Positions 22,862 through 34,667 of a stretch of 64,000 nt of DNA are shown piece after piece (position 1 is the first letter of the stretch; every line of letters starts with the position of its first letter). Position numbers and translations under genes: made by a program. The DNA comes from Chlamydoabsidia padenii (taxonomy: Eukaryota > Mucoromycota > Mucoromycetes > Mucorales > Cunninghamellaceae), in contig JAIWND010000022.1 in assembly GCA_025330725.1 (NCBI GenBank), forward strand, positions 533,357 to 597,356. The letters are read 5' to 3'. Under the pieces are notes generated by a model. It made no database searches. It was not told the DNA's origin and worked only from the letters and a program-made list of their open reading frames with translations.

Positions 22862-24561
22862 TCATAACTCCGACATGACATCCACTCCAGTATCCACCAT
22901 GTCCACCAAATCATAAACACCTTCAGGGGATGGATCACGTAGTAAACCGAGTTTGGCAGTGCTTTCAGCCATCGACATTCGTCTCATGCTGGTATGATAT
23001 TCCAAGTAAAACGATCTAAAGAAAGGTCCACCAAGATGAAATTGATCCTCATCATTACCCGTGTCCACAATAGCACTATGACACTGATCGCCCTTCTTGA
23101 TGATATACTGGTGAGCAGGGATCAAAGCATCCACACCTTCAAATTCAAACACCAGTAGCAGATTCTCTTTTTTCTTTTGTTCGCATGGAATCGTGTAGAC
23201 ACCAAGCGAGGAATCAAATTGGGCACCGAGTTTATCATTCAATGCTCTAGAGTGTTGGAGTGGAAAATGAAGGTAAGGAGTACTGCTGTCAATACTGCCA
23301 TACGAGGATTCTGTCAAGGTCAAACGGAGTAAAGGTGCCCGTTTTTGGACAGTGGTTTCAGTTTTGTTGTTACTGGGAACGAGCTTGATTCCATGCAATG
23401 GTAGTTTCCAAAAAGGGGAAAGCACTTTTTCAGACTCGGGCATCAAGGGTACATCATAAAGCTTACCACCTTCTTTATACATAGAGGGATCACTGCCAAT
23501 GTTGAAATAGAAGGGTGCATGAACACCATCCCTTTTTTTGAAATCTGGAGATGCGGGTGCTCCATACCCACTAGATGTTCTATCATCACCCACTTTATGC
23601 AAATGGAGAAAAAATCAAGTCAATTTTTTAAATCCCGCTTCATGCAACTCACCTGCTCGAGCAATGTAACCTTTTGCCGCCCCTTCCATATATTGCATCA
23701 TGTCTATTCCATATCACAAAGTAAAAAATGAACATACATATACTACTTTATCTTGAATTAACTGACCTTTTGCAGAAGGCATGTATTTCATAAAGGCACC
23801 AAAATCACCAGCTCCAAGACGGCCATCTAAAAATAGTGAATTTTAAATCCCGAATGTTAAGATCTAACGGAGGAAAAAAAGAAAAGATTTATTTACTTGC
23901 AGATGTCGCTTGGCCTTTTGGATAGCGCATTTCATATGCTTCACCAAACAAGTGATTAGGAATAGTAATACTATCCATAATTGTGAGGGTATCCTAATTT
24001 TGGAATCATGTCAGACTCATGCAATAATAGGGATCCATCAAGTCTTACCAATTCGGGCTCAAGTCGAACAAAACCACCATCAAAATAATTGATATCGATT
24101 GTATACCCTAAATGTGAGTTTGTACTCGAGTCTTTTTGATGGAACTTGGTTTTTTCATCAATGCCAGGACAAGCTGAGGCATTACACTTGTAAGGGAAGG
24201 GTTAGTCAATAAGAATGCATGAATAGGATAACTAAAACAAACCTTGTCAGATGCAACCCATGTCACCAATGATCCGGTATCAAATATAGCAGTGACAGTT
24301 TGAGCAGGCGTGCCTATTCCAAAGGATAAAGTGGGCTATAAAGAGGGGGGGGGACGTGTTACAAGGAAAGAGAGAAAATCAATAGTATTGTTCTATGCAT
24401 CTTACCACTCCATTTTCAAAGTGCAATGGAATCTTCAGAGGATTATCAACCAGTGGGAATTTTAAAAGCTGATTCTCAAATGTCGGTATTTGAAATCCCG
24501 ACGATATTCGAGCTTGCATGAATGTGAGTAATGCTACTGATATGAAAGAGATTGTTCTCAT
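22862..24561 (-). CDS. Secreted pepsin-like aspartic protease (A1 family), divergent second active site, 441 aa
   Basis: Seven exons: 24561-24406, 24335-24243, 24186-24049, 23993-23897, 23826-23767, 23703-23653, 23592-22862. A signal peptide is clear (MRTISFISVALLTFMQARISS). The first catalytic motif is canonical: FGIGTPAQTVTAIFDTGSLVTWV (Asp71 in DTGS), and the flap-side pattern includes LGAGDFGAF, comparable to the pepsin LGLG. The second site reads GSIDSSTPYLHFP: Asp300 is kept, but the usual DTG or DSG is DSS. The late motif FHLGGPFFRSFYLEY matches the pepsin GDxFLRxxYxxFD end. So fold and secretion are well supported, while activity is uncertain. No GPI signal is seen. Family members digest extracellular protein or process wall proteins. 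Confidence 0.82.
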
Positions 24562-25155
24562 GATGATTGATAAAAGAAGAAAAAGAAAAAAGAATGAATG
24601 AATGGTATGTGTTGGTATATAAATCCAGTGATGATAATGAAAAGGAGAAGATTATTATCATCAAAGGAGTTCCTCCCTCCCTCCTCCTTCTTTCCAATAT
24701 TCATTAACATGAGCTTGATATCAATATGCCTGCCACGCCGTTGATTTCCACTAATACTTGGCCCTCATCTCCACGAGTGACTCCTGTAACAGTCTCACCC
24801 CCACAATTGGATGTTGTCATCTTTTGTGTCAACCTTAAAAGATGAAACATAGACTATAATTTATGCAAAGGAGGGACACTCCTTAGTCCTTTGATATACA
24901 TAATCTTCTCCAGTTTTTTAAAGTTAATCATTACATTGCATGCTTGTTATAGTTGATGATATTATTCAGATATTGGAAGCAGAAAACAAAAAAAACAAAA
25001 ACAATAAAGAAACATGCGCACAGGGTCTTTTAGCACAAATAGTGGATCCAGGGGAACAGGGTATGCTGATGTCGATGCTTTCAAATCCCGAAAAAGTCGA
25101 CTTTCATTTTTTTAATTTTGTGGGGCGTTTTTTTCTTCTTCCTTCCTTCCTTCCT

Positions 25156-25202
<47 letters not shown>

Positions 25203-26589
25203 CTAATCGAAATGAAACACCTCACTTACCTTCTACAACTCTTTAACAAAAGTAGCTTGGTCTGAATCAACTGGCCCGAATGACATTTAACGATTGGCCA
25301 CCATTACAACCAACACCAAGGTATTTTATTAATCCTCATAATTCTTCTTCTTCTTTTTCCCTCCCTCCTTTTTTTTTTTTTTTTCTTTTTGAAAAAAGGT
25401 AGTGAATTTATCGATATACTCTACTACAATATGTAACGTACACGAACAGTATTCTAGGAGTGCCCTTTAAATCGAATCCTCACTTGTCGTCTTCATTCAC
25501 CAAGGTTTGTAAACAAGATGCTGCCAGTTGGTCTCCCATCCACTCTCTTGGCTCACTAACAACAATAGACGATTAAATTGATTACTATATATTAGTTACT
25601 AGTTATATTATATAGTCCTATCAACATAAATAAAATAAACCTTTATACTATACTATACTATACTGTTGTCTTGTCTCTTTGTTTTTATAGAGGTGCCATG
25701 CATTCGGAATTTCGAATCCCGAAAACCTTATCACCTTTTTCAGAAACCCTCCACCTTTGCGATCCCAAAGTAATGGTGATGATGATGATCTCTTTGATGT
25801 TTATATTTCCGTAATGACCCATTTGGAATTTTTGTCAAAGCATGCCCATTTGTAGTGGTAGTAAAAATAGACATTGTCGATTTACTTTCTTTTCAGATGT
25901 TCATGCAGAAACTCCGACCATCCAATAGAAAGGCAATGGAATTGTCTGCCCTCATTCAAGAAGGAAGAATAGGATCACAGCCAATCATGTAGCTTACCAC
26001 CTGATCTCACGCGAATAGTGTACAGTTCAGAAAAAGAAAACTTGTTTGTTTGATAGACAGGAAGGGATATAATGACAGGAGATCAAAGCTTTGACCCGTT
26101 TTTTCTTTTCTTTCCCTGGCATAAATGGATTCATCATGCCATCTACATTATGTTTTCTTGGATGATGGTATGAAGAAAAACATGGCATTCTCTTTTTCTT
26201 ATACATAGTAAGTGATCATTCCTTTATTGACTATAATGCATCGTGTCCTGATCGCGGCCTGTGATTGGCGGAGATTTTGTCACTGTGGGTGAGCATGTAC
26301 TCCCATTCCCTAGAAAAGGTAACCTTTTGAGTGAGTGGCAAGACTACCTGCGGTTTATGGTTTTGTACAATAAAAACCCTTTAGATTCAATGCACACATG
26401 CTTCAAATGATAGGATTATATCTTTTCATGACAAAAAAAGTGTATTTCTTTACAAAAAAAAAAAAAAAGGTCTATACATGGCGGAGCTATATAAATATCC
26501 CTTTTTGATCTTTTTTTCAATTCGCTCCTTCTCTTCCCTCTTTCCTTCACTTTTTTTTTTTTTTTTTTTTGTTAATCTTTACTTTTTTG
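24562..26589. other. Exon-like plus-strand fragments of an unidentified gene or relic, then PHO84 promoter
   Basis: Several open, splice-flanked plus-strand pieces follow one another: 24726-24840 (MPATPLISTNTWPSSPRVTP), ~24958-25120 (VDDIIQILEAEN, LLAQIVDPGEQGMLMSMLSN), 25252-25320 (LGLNQLARMTFNDWPPLQP), 25406-25440 (EFIDILYYN), 25450-25512 (SILGVPFKSNPHLSSSFTK), 25691-25822 (NPENLITFFRNPPPLRSQ) and 25898-25989 (MFMQKLRPSNRKAMELSA, stop). I could not join them in one frame and do not recognise the product; a faint likeness of the second piece to armadillo-type PP4R3/SMEK proteins is not convincing. A T40 run lies at 25157-25198. Beyond 26000 only promoter DNA is seen. Confidence 0.35.
26488..26497 (+). 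promoter_or_regulatory. TATA box of the phosphate transporter gene
   Basis: CTATATAAAT lies about 95 nt upstream of the ATG, followed by a pyrimidine-rich leader with a T19 run. Confidence 0.55.
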
Positions 26590-26721
26590 ATGGCGCAAGT
26601 TAATCAACAAGTATCATCTACTGGTACTACGTTTGAAGAATCATATACCATATCAGCTTCTGACCGTCGTCGTTTGGCCCTTGAAGAGGTAAACGGAAAG
26701 AAAAAAAAAAGGCGGGACGGA

Positions 26722-26758
<37 letters not shown>

Positions 26759-28539
26759 ACTAATAACGTATCATTCCTTTTCTCTTTTTTTATATATATA
26801 ATAGATCGATAATGCCAAGTTTGGCTGGTTTCATATCCGTGCATGTATCGTCTCTGGTATTGGTTTCTTTACTGATGCATATGATATCTTTGCCATTAAT
26901 TTGGTCTCTGCAATGATTGGTTATGTGTACTGGCATGACTCTGGTAGCAAGACACCTGCTAATGTGGATACTGCCATCAAAGTGGCATGCTCGGTTGGAA
27001 CAGTGGTTGGACAACTTGCTTTTGGTTATCTTGCCGATCGTGTGGGTCGTAAACGTATGTACGGTGTTGAACTAATCATTATCATTATTGGTACTGTTGG
27101 ACAAGCATTAGCTGGGAATGGCAGCGCTGTTTCCTTTTGGGGTGTCATGGTCTTTTGGCGTGTGATTGTGGGTATCGGTATTGGTGGTGATTACCCTCTT
27201 TCTTCTGTGATTACTGCTGAATTCGCCACTACCAAACGTCGTGGGGCCATGATGGCTGCTGTGTTTGCTATGCAAGGTATTGGACAGGTGGCTGCTTCCA
27301 TTGTTGGTATCTGTACTACTGCCGCTTTCAAGAGTGCAATTGATTCTGATCCTGCCTACTTGGATTATGTCTGGCGTATCGTGATTGGTATTGGTGCTGT
27401 CCCTGGTGTGTTGGCTCTTTACTACCGTTTGACAATCCCTGAAACTCCTCGTTATACCATGGATGTCGAACAAAAGATCGAAAAGGGCCTTCGGGATGCA
27501 AAGGCATTTGTGGAAAATGGTGCTTCATCTGGTGATTACACTGATAACATTGCTGTGGCTCGTGAAGAAGCTTCTCCCAAGGCTTCATGGGCTGATTTCT
27601 GTCACTACTTTGGTCAATGGAAGAACGGTAAGGTGCTTTTGGGTACCGCTTACTCTTGGTTTGCTTTAGATGTTGCTTGGTACGGTCTTGGATTGAACAA
27701 CTCTATCATTCTTACTAACATTGGGTTCTCTGGTGGTTCCGATCCTTACACGTAAGTCATCATATTCTTCTTCTTCTTCTTTATACTAAATTATATCTTT
27801 CTTTTAATAGATCTGTCTTCCGAACTTGTGTGGGTAACTTGATCATCCAATTGCTCGGATCTGTTCCCGGTTACTGGATTTCCGTCTTCACTATTGATCG
27901 TCTTGGCCGTAAATTCATCCAAATCATGGGTTTCGTTATGCTCACCATTATGTTTGTCATCCTTGGCTTTGCTTATCAACCCATCTTGAACACCTCCACT
28001 GCTCTCTTCATTGTCTTGTATACCATCACTCAAATCTTCTTCAACTTTGGCCCTAACACTACTGTAAGCAAAGCATAAAAGCATGGCTTAACACTAGTTG
28101 TCTTAATCTTTTTTATTATAATTTATATAGACCTTTATCGTTCCCGGTGAATGTTTCCCTACCGTAAGTGATCAACACACATAAAAATAGCGATATGGAA
28201 CCCATAGCTCACCTTTCTCTCTCTCTTTTTTTTTTTTTTGTGCTGGTCGAATAGAGATATCGATCTACTGCTCATGGTATCTCCGCTGCCAGTGGTAAAA
28301 TTGGATCCATTGTTGCTCAAGTTGGTTTTGGTCTTCTCAAGGATATCGGTGGTACCAACAAATGGATCAACCATTTACTTCAAATCTTTGCTTTCTTCAT
28401 GCTGACTGGTATCTTCTCCTCTTTGCTTATTCCTGAAACTGCTGGTAAATCTCTTGAAGAACTTTCCCGTGAAACTGAAGAACAACCTGCCTACGAACAC
28501 CGCAAGACTGACAGTGATGGTATCAAGGGCACTTACTAG
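26590..28539 (+). CDS. PHO84: High-affinity inorganic phosphate:H+ symporter, PHO84 type, 538 aa
   Basis: Five exons: 26590-26688, 26805-27751, 27811-28063, 28131-28163, 28255-28539. It belongs to the phosphate:H+ symporter family of the major facilitator superfamily. Diagnostic segments are ACIVSGIGFFTDAYDIFAIN in helix 1, GYLADRVGRKRMYGVEL, the signature GIGIGGDYPLSSVITAEFAT in helix 4, and the C-half repeat TIDRLGRKFIQIMGF and PGECFPTRYRSTAHGISAASGKIG. Twelve membrane helices are expected. It imports phosphate at the plasma membrane; in yeast the same protein signals phosphate status and is induced on starvation. No CACGTG (Pho4-type) site is visible in the 400 nt upstream. The first intron contains an A-tract of more than 25. 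Confidence 0.95.
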
Positions 28540-28882
28540 ATTAAATCCATTCCTCCCTCTCATATCATCATCATCCTCATTACTATTTTACTTTATATAC
28601 TATGTATGTTTTAATTCGTATTTATACTTTATCCCCCCTTCCCTCTCCTTTTTATTTTATTTTATTTGTATGATGACAATCATGGATTAATAAAGACTCT
28701 CAACTTTATCTGCTTAATGCGAATAATACTCGTGCATGATCGAGCTCGGGTCGGGATTTTAAAAAAATAAAATGGGATAACACCGCCTCCCGGCTGGGGG
28801 GAATCCTTTTTATTGTTTTTCTTCCTCTTATTTTATCGTACTCTATTCTAATTCTTTTATATACCATCTGACTCACCATACA
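28540..28882. other. Intergenic; PHO84 3' UTR and promoter of the next gene
   Basis: CGGGATTTTAAA (28752-28763) lies 120 nt upstream of the next ATG. A variant TCGGGTCGGG precedes it. AATAAAG at 28689 could be the PHO84 polyadenylation signal. No gene is seen. Confidence 0.45.
28752..28763 (+). promoter_or_regulatory. CGGGATTTTAAA motif upstream of the coiled-coil gene
   Basis: One mismatch from CGGGATTTGAA, 120 nt before the start codon of the following gene. Confidence 0.4.
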
Positions 28883-30003
28883 ATGACCCATCGATCCTCC
28901 AAGGCAAACTCACCACCTAAAACTGCTTTTCAATGGCCGGCTCCATTGTCTCCTCGATTACTATCAGATGGCCAAGATACCACCGCGATAAATACCGATA
29001 CCCCATTGAAGGAGATTCTGGAAAAATACCAGGACGATGCTGATATTCTACGACATATTTTATTGGCAAAGGCAGAAGAAGACAAGGTAGGAAATACTTG
29101 GTATGGGGGGGGGGAAGCAGTAATGTTGTTATTATTATCCTTATTGTTGTTGTAATACGACGGGGCTTTGCTGATCTATGTACCTTGGGGGACTAGTTAT
29201 AAACAAAAACACACTTGCTTGGTGGCTAATGTTGTTTTTGTTATTATCAATAGAGACTGGCTGCACGGGATATGCTCAAGACAGAACAAGCAAGGATTTA
29301 CCTCAAGCAGTTGGATCTAGAATACATACGGGAACAAAATAGACTCTATCAAATACCACCACCACCTGCAACGTCTTTACCACTACCACCACCACCACCA
29401 CCACCACAATCAGCAACGTCCTCAATAGTAGCAGCAGCAGGTACTCCTACAGTGTATGGTCTGGCTCCTGTTCAACAACAAGTCCTTGCCCGTCTCACTG
29501 GCACTCATTCGGATCATCAACAACAACCTTCATCCCCTGTCGCCTATCCTCATTCAGCCCATCCTTTATGTCCTGATGTGCGGACTACATCAAGATACCA
29601 GCGGCATCGTCCCACCAATCAACCATCCACACCTATCTCACCAGAGACACGACAGAAAAGGACACAACCCGACGATAAACTCTCTCATAATAAAGTCATG
29701 GAGGCATTGAAAGCAAAGATACAACGTGGATCACCTCATACGGAAAAACGACAACGCCATTTACCGACTCGGTCCATCCTACAAGATACACCTCGATCAT
29801 CTGCCAAACAGGCTTTACCACCTATTGATACCAATGTCGGCAGGCCATCTTCTTCGTCTCCTACACCAACAGTTGATCGGGTTTCTCCTTCTGATCAATT
29901 ATTACCACCATCTACACGACAAGATCAACGTGGGTCATCTCGATCCACATCACCATACGACTCGTTACATTCAACATCAAATATCAAGTTAGAAGCAGAT
30001 TAA
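28883..30003 (+). CDS. Coiled-coil protein with proline-rich tail, 317 aa, unknown function
   Basis: Two exons: 28883-29086 and 29254-30003. A conserved-looking helical block at residues ~45-100 (LKEILEKYQDDADILRHILL, AKAEEDKRLAARDMLKTEQ, YLKQLDLEYIREQNRLYQ) resembles a segment found in many fungal regulatory proteins (charged helix with an AKxEEDK motif), which I know only as an uncharacterised conserved region. It is followed by a poly-proline run (eight Pro) and a long Ser/Pro/Gln/Arg-rich disordered tail. Basic patches (KRQRHLP, RQKRTQP) could serve as nuclear signals. No catalytic domain is seen. A transcription-linked scaffold role is a guess only. Confidence 0.7.
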
Positions 30004-30189
30004 TCTCTCTCCCTCCCTACATTTAGAATAGTCATACCATCATTCCCCATTTGTGTTATTCTTCTTCATACATTGTATCTATTGATTTATTGTAAAATTG
30101 TAATAATAAAAAAGTCAAATCCATGTTGGTATCTCTTTTATTGGTTTTTATAAATGATAATAATAATACTACTGCTACAAATCTATATA

Positions 30190-30474
30190 CTAGTCCTCCT
30201 TCTTTTTGTCTTCTTTTTGTGTCCAGTTGTTGGTCAAACTATAAGCCAAGGTAGCGATAAGAAGACACAGCCCAAACAAACCAACACCAAATGCGATGGC
30301 ATGATCACCTATAAAGTTGACGATTTTGTGTACGACCGAGACCGAGCGAGGTGGTTCTGTGGTATGTCCAATCAATTGATCAGTTTGTCGCAAGGCATCA
30401 AAGAGGGCTTCAGGTCGATCAATAGACAAATCAACCCCACTCAAATCTTGATTAAAGTATACCTTGTTCTAACC

Positions 30475-30540
<66 letters not shown>

Positions 30541-32067
30541 AGAAGAGAGAGGATGAGTGGGTTTTATCATATGCAAAAAAAAAAAAAAAAGGATCAACTT
30601 ACTTTAGGATCGATAATGACAATGGCAGGTAATTGAGTGACACCATAAACACGTTTGACATAACTAGCCCAAGTTTTCCCATTCAATTCAGCAAAAGTCG
30701 CACCCGAATCAAGACCAGATCGTGCCAAGGATCGGAATGAATCATCCGCCATTTCATTGGGGAGGAGCAACAAGACCACCAAACGATCACCCTTGAGAAT
30801 ATCTTTTGCATTTCCAGAATCCACCCTTGTCACCAAAGGAAATTTGTTGCTTTGTACCCACTTGATATAATCCTGTTCCTCGTTGTTGTTATCATAAACA
30901 AGTTGAATGGTGCCAGCATCCTTGATTAGTACCGTTTGTCGTTTTCCATTATCCAGTTTCAACGCCGAGATGACTAGAGGATCATCTGTGGTATAAAAAG
31001 GAATACTGTCCATAAATTTTGTCGCCACTGACTTGATTGCATCCTACGTATATTTTAAAAAATGAGTTATCCAACGTCTTTTATTTCCCTCCTCGTGTTA
31101 CTTTACCAAGTTATCTCCTTTTGGATGGATATGAATTAGAGAGACAGGATTGGCATAGACAGAGGATAGAGAAGAATGATCGATGACTTGAGTAGCAGGT
31201 CCCGTCATTTTTTCAACATATTGTTTGAGATGTTCCAATGTACGATCACCAGCATATTCAAACGAGGCACCTCCATTATAACTATTATCCTGACATTAGT
31301 AATCCATTCTTTACTACTTTTTTTTTAAGGTTACTTACAATTTCAGAGTTGGTAAACCAGCTACTTTTTGAGAAGAACACAAATCTACAGATACAATAGT
31401 TAGTTAGTTGGTCCCTTACACACACACACACACATACACTCCACTTACCTCGATCCGTTTCACAATTGACTTCAGCCAAATTGATAGGTGTTGATGCCAA
31501 AACATCAGCAAAAGTATCCCATACCGGTGCCAATTTCTTGCAATGACCACACCAAGGAGCATAGAATTTGACAAACCAAGGTGACGATCCATCACCTATC
31601 AGATCTAAGTATTCTTTGGTCAAGACCACCGAGCCACGAAGATGAGTACCAGACACGATTTGTTGCTTGATAAACGGCGTTAATTCAGTAGGGACTTGGT
31701 ATGACTTGACGTTATCTCCATTTATATACTTTTGGATGCTGTTCTTCGTTTGACAATGTGGTAAAGAGGACTCGGTGTCACAATCCACACTGCCAAAGTA
31801 GACACCATGTTGTTTCCAGTTGGCAAGTTCATCTGCTATTTGATTCCAGGAAGTGACTATATATATATAAAAGACCGGCTTTAGTTAAGAGTTTCTTCTT
31901 TTTGGAAGAGGGTGGGGGGGGGAATTACCTGTGGATGAGGGTTGGTCATAGTAAAGTACAAACCAGTTCCCTTGAGATGTCTTGAGTTTAATGTTGTCTT
32001 CAGTAAGACGGACCGAGGCAAAAGTACTGGAAACGAAAAGGCCAACACAAAGTAGAATGGATTTCAT
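30190..32067 (-). CDS. Membrane-anchored protein disulfide isomerase, TMX-like, 495 aa
   Basis: Six exons: 32067-31929, 31856-31449, 31384-31339, 31281-31107, 31043-30603, 30468-30190. Signal peptide [19 protein letters not shown]. The first thioredoxin-like domain (~20-125) lacks a CxxC. The second has the active site [20 protein letters not shown] (Cys149 and Cys152) and [13 protein letters not shown], typical of PDI a-domains. A further thioredoxin-like stretch without a redox motif follows ([32 protein letters not shown]). Near the C-terminus there is one membrane helix ([20 protein letters not shown]) and a short cytosolic Lys-rich tail (KEDKKKED) that may act as ER retrieval signal. It should catalyse disulfide formation in the ER. 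The last intron carries an A-tract of 60. Confidence 0.88.
30479..30538. repeat. Poly-A tract of about 60 inside a PDI intron
   Basis: On the gene strand it is a T-run directly before the acceptor of the last exon (TTAATTGGTTAG). Confidence 0.9.
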
Positions 32068-32134
32068 GGTTAGAGGAAAGAGAAGAAAAAGGTATTAAAA
32101 AAAAAAAAAAAAAAAAAAGAGAGAGATTTATATA

Positions 32135-32146
32135 TTCAAAACCCGA
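32135..32146 (+). promoter_or_regulatory. TTCAAAACCCGA motif upstream of the PDI gene
   Basis: A variant of the recurrent motif, 68 nt upstream of the PDI start codon, next to an A19 run. Confidence 0.4.
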
Positions 32147-32320
32147 CCTATCAAAAAATTAGAGTTTTCAACAATAAAGGAAGATTTTCTTTATTTTGGG
32201 ATTGTGTGGCGACATGAATATTACAAAGTAGATTGGGGGAGAGAAGAATAGGGAATACATACACTAAACTAGATAACAGAATGTAACAAAGTATTGTGAT
32301 AATGGGAGAATACTATATTT

Positions 32321-34144
32321 TTAAACATCATAGTTAGAAGCAGAGACATTACCACCACGACCAGTCCAGTTGGTATGGACCCACTTGCCAGGGGCATCAA
32401 GACGTTCATAAGTGTGAGCACCAAAGTAATCACGTTGAGCTTGGAGCAAGTTGGCAGGCAACATTTCGTGACGAAGACCATCATAAAAGTTCAAGGCAGT
32501 GGACAAGGCAGGAGTAGGGATACCCATGAGCACAGCTTGAGCAATCACGTTACGCCAGGCATCTTGAGCCTTAGCAGTAGCATCAGCAAAGAAGGAGTCA
32601 AACAACAAGTTTTCGAGCTCGGGGTTGTTGGTATAAGCATCACGGATCTTGCCCAAGAAGACGGATCGAATGATACATCCACCACGCCACATCAAGGCAA
32701 TACCGGCATTGTTGAGCTTCCAGTCATAATCCTTGGCAGCTTGACGCATCAACATGTAACCTTGAGCATAAGACACGATCTTGGCAGCATAAAGAGCTTG
32801 ACCTAATTGAGCAATAAAGGCCTTCTTGTCACCAGAAAATTTGCCAGAAGTGGGACCCTTCAAAATCTTGGACGCACGAGTACGTTCATCCTTGAGGGAA
32901 GACAAACAACGAGAGTAGACGGCTTCACCAATCAAAGTCACAGGGATACCACGGTCCAAGGAATCAATACCAGTCCATTTACCAGTACCCTTTTGTCCAG
33001 CAGTGTCACGGATCTTGGTTACCAAAGGTTCACCATCAGTGTCCTTGTACTTGAGGATATCACGAGTAATTTCAATCAAGAAGGAATCCAATTCTCCCTT
33101 GTTCCATTCGGTAAACACATCAGCCATTTCATCGTGAGTCAAACCGAGACCTTCAAGCATGATTTGGTAGACTTCGGTAATCAATTGCATATCACCATAT
33201 TCTATAAAATGCAATGAAAAGGAATACCCCTGTTTAGTATACGAGTCTAACGTTCCTCCCCCCCCCCACCCACCACCATCATTATCTTTTTTTTTTTTTC
33301 CCACTTACCGATACCATTGTGGACCATCTTGACGTAATGACCTGCACCAGTTTCACCGACCCAGTCGCAACAAGCAGCTCCATCAGGAGCCTTGGCAGCA
33401 ATAGATTGGAAGATAGGCTTGATATGTTCCCAAGCAGCAGCGTTACCACCGGGCATCAAAGAAGGACCATAACGAGCACCTTCTTCACCACCAGAGACAC
33501 CGGAACCAACGAAAAGAATACCCTTGGCTTCCAATTCAGCAGTACGGCGGATAGAGTCGGGGAAATGAGAGTTACCACCGTCAATGATAATATCACCCTT
33601 TTCTAAATGAGGCAAGAGTTGATCAATGAAGGCATCCACAGCAGAACCGGCCTTGACGAGCAACATCACCTTTCTTGGGCGCTTGAGCTTGGCACAGAGT
33701 TCTTCAACAGAGTGAGCACCGACAACATTGGTACCTAATCAAGTTTATATATAATATATACAGTTAGTGACACACGTACATACACGCCTTCTTCTTCTTC
33801 TTCTTCTTTTACCCTTGGCTTCGTTTTCCAAAAAGCTATCAACCTTGGAGGTAGTACGGTTGTAAGCACAGACAACAAAACCATTATCGTTCATATTCAA
33901 GATCAAGTTTTGACCCTATTGTGAAATAAAGACACAATATGTTATTAGTCATACTATTCATAATACATTCCCCCGGCCCGACACCTCCTGTTTCTTCATC
34001 TTACCATGACAGCCAAACCAATGAGACCAATATCAGCACTATGTAATAAAAAGGGAGAATCCAAGTTAGTTATTATACGCGTTCACCACCCCAACCTTTT
34101 TGTTTTTCTTTTCAGTTTCCAACAACTTACACAGCTTCAACCAT
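32321..34144 (-). CDS. GND1: 6-phosphogluconate dehydrogenase, decarboxylating, 485 aa
   Basis: Five exons: a 14-nt first exon 34144-34131, then 34038-34005, 33915-33813, 33734-33309, 33201-32321. NADP-binding N-terminus [19 protein letters not shown] and [11 protein letters not shown]. Substrate and catalytic segments are [33 protein letters not shown] (6PGDH signature), [18 protein letters not shown] with the catalytic Lys, and the C-terminal [11 protein letters not shown] and [11 protein letters not shown]. It converts 6-phosphogluconate to ribulose 5-phosphate with NADPH release in the cytosolic pentose phosphate pathway. Length and motifs are those of fungal Gnd1. Codon choice is more biased (TTG, AAG, GGT, GTC) than in neighbours, as expected of high expression. 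Confidence 0.96.
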
Positions 34145-34667
34145 TTTGTTTAGATATAAATGTTTTTCTTAAAAGAAAGTGAAGAGAAAAGAAAAAGAAA
34201 AAGGGAAAATAGGGAAAACACGGCAAAGGAAGATTTATAATAGCGGACCCGAAAAAAAGTCGAGCCATCCCCAACAGCCAACGGGATGATGTAATTCGAT
34301 TTCACCATATCGTCTGATACTGAATAATGCCCTTGATAAAAGATTATCTTTAACATTGTCATCATCATACATATATGCATACATGAAACATAATTCTGGC
34401 TATCTACAATCGATTCATATACCATGACAGGCATGTTCAGGATACAATGATAAAAAAGAGGGTCAGGCGGGATTTGAATTGCCAACAAAATTGAAACATC
34501 CGCATCAACCAATCAAATAGGAATGAGTAAGCATTAACCAGATTTTTATTTAAAAGTAATAGACGTTATAACAAGAATATAAAGTATACAAGTATAATAT
34601 ATGATAGTACATAGTAAAAAGTGGCAACCAAGTGGTTATGGGAGGAATAAAAAAAAATACACAATGA
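34145..34667. other. Intergenic; GND1 promoter and stomatin 3' region
   Basis: GCGGGATTTGAATT at 34467-34480 lies about 325 nt upstream of GND1. A polypurine tract (34175-34230 region) is next to the start. No gene is seen. Confidence 0.4.

Noticed and set aside
25434..25452. A 17-nt intron (GTAACG...ACAG) joining two fragments
   Set aside because: Too short for any known spliceosomal intron; more likely a frameshift or wrong model.
25700..25720. TTCGAATCCCG resembles a tRNA B-box
   Set aside because: No A-box at the right distance and no cloverleaf can be drawn; it is a copy of the recurrent TTGAAATCCCG motif within an exon-like piece.
27108..27588. His/Ser-rich minus-strand frames opposite PHO84
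   Set aside because: Antisense shadows of the transporter coding sequence.
32375..33217. Long plus-strand frames opposite 6-phosphogluconate dehydrogenase
   Set aside because: They mirror the strongly biased codon use of GND1 on the other strand.
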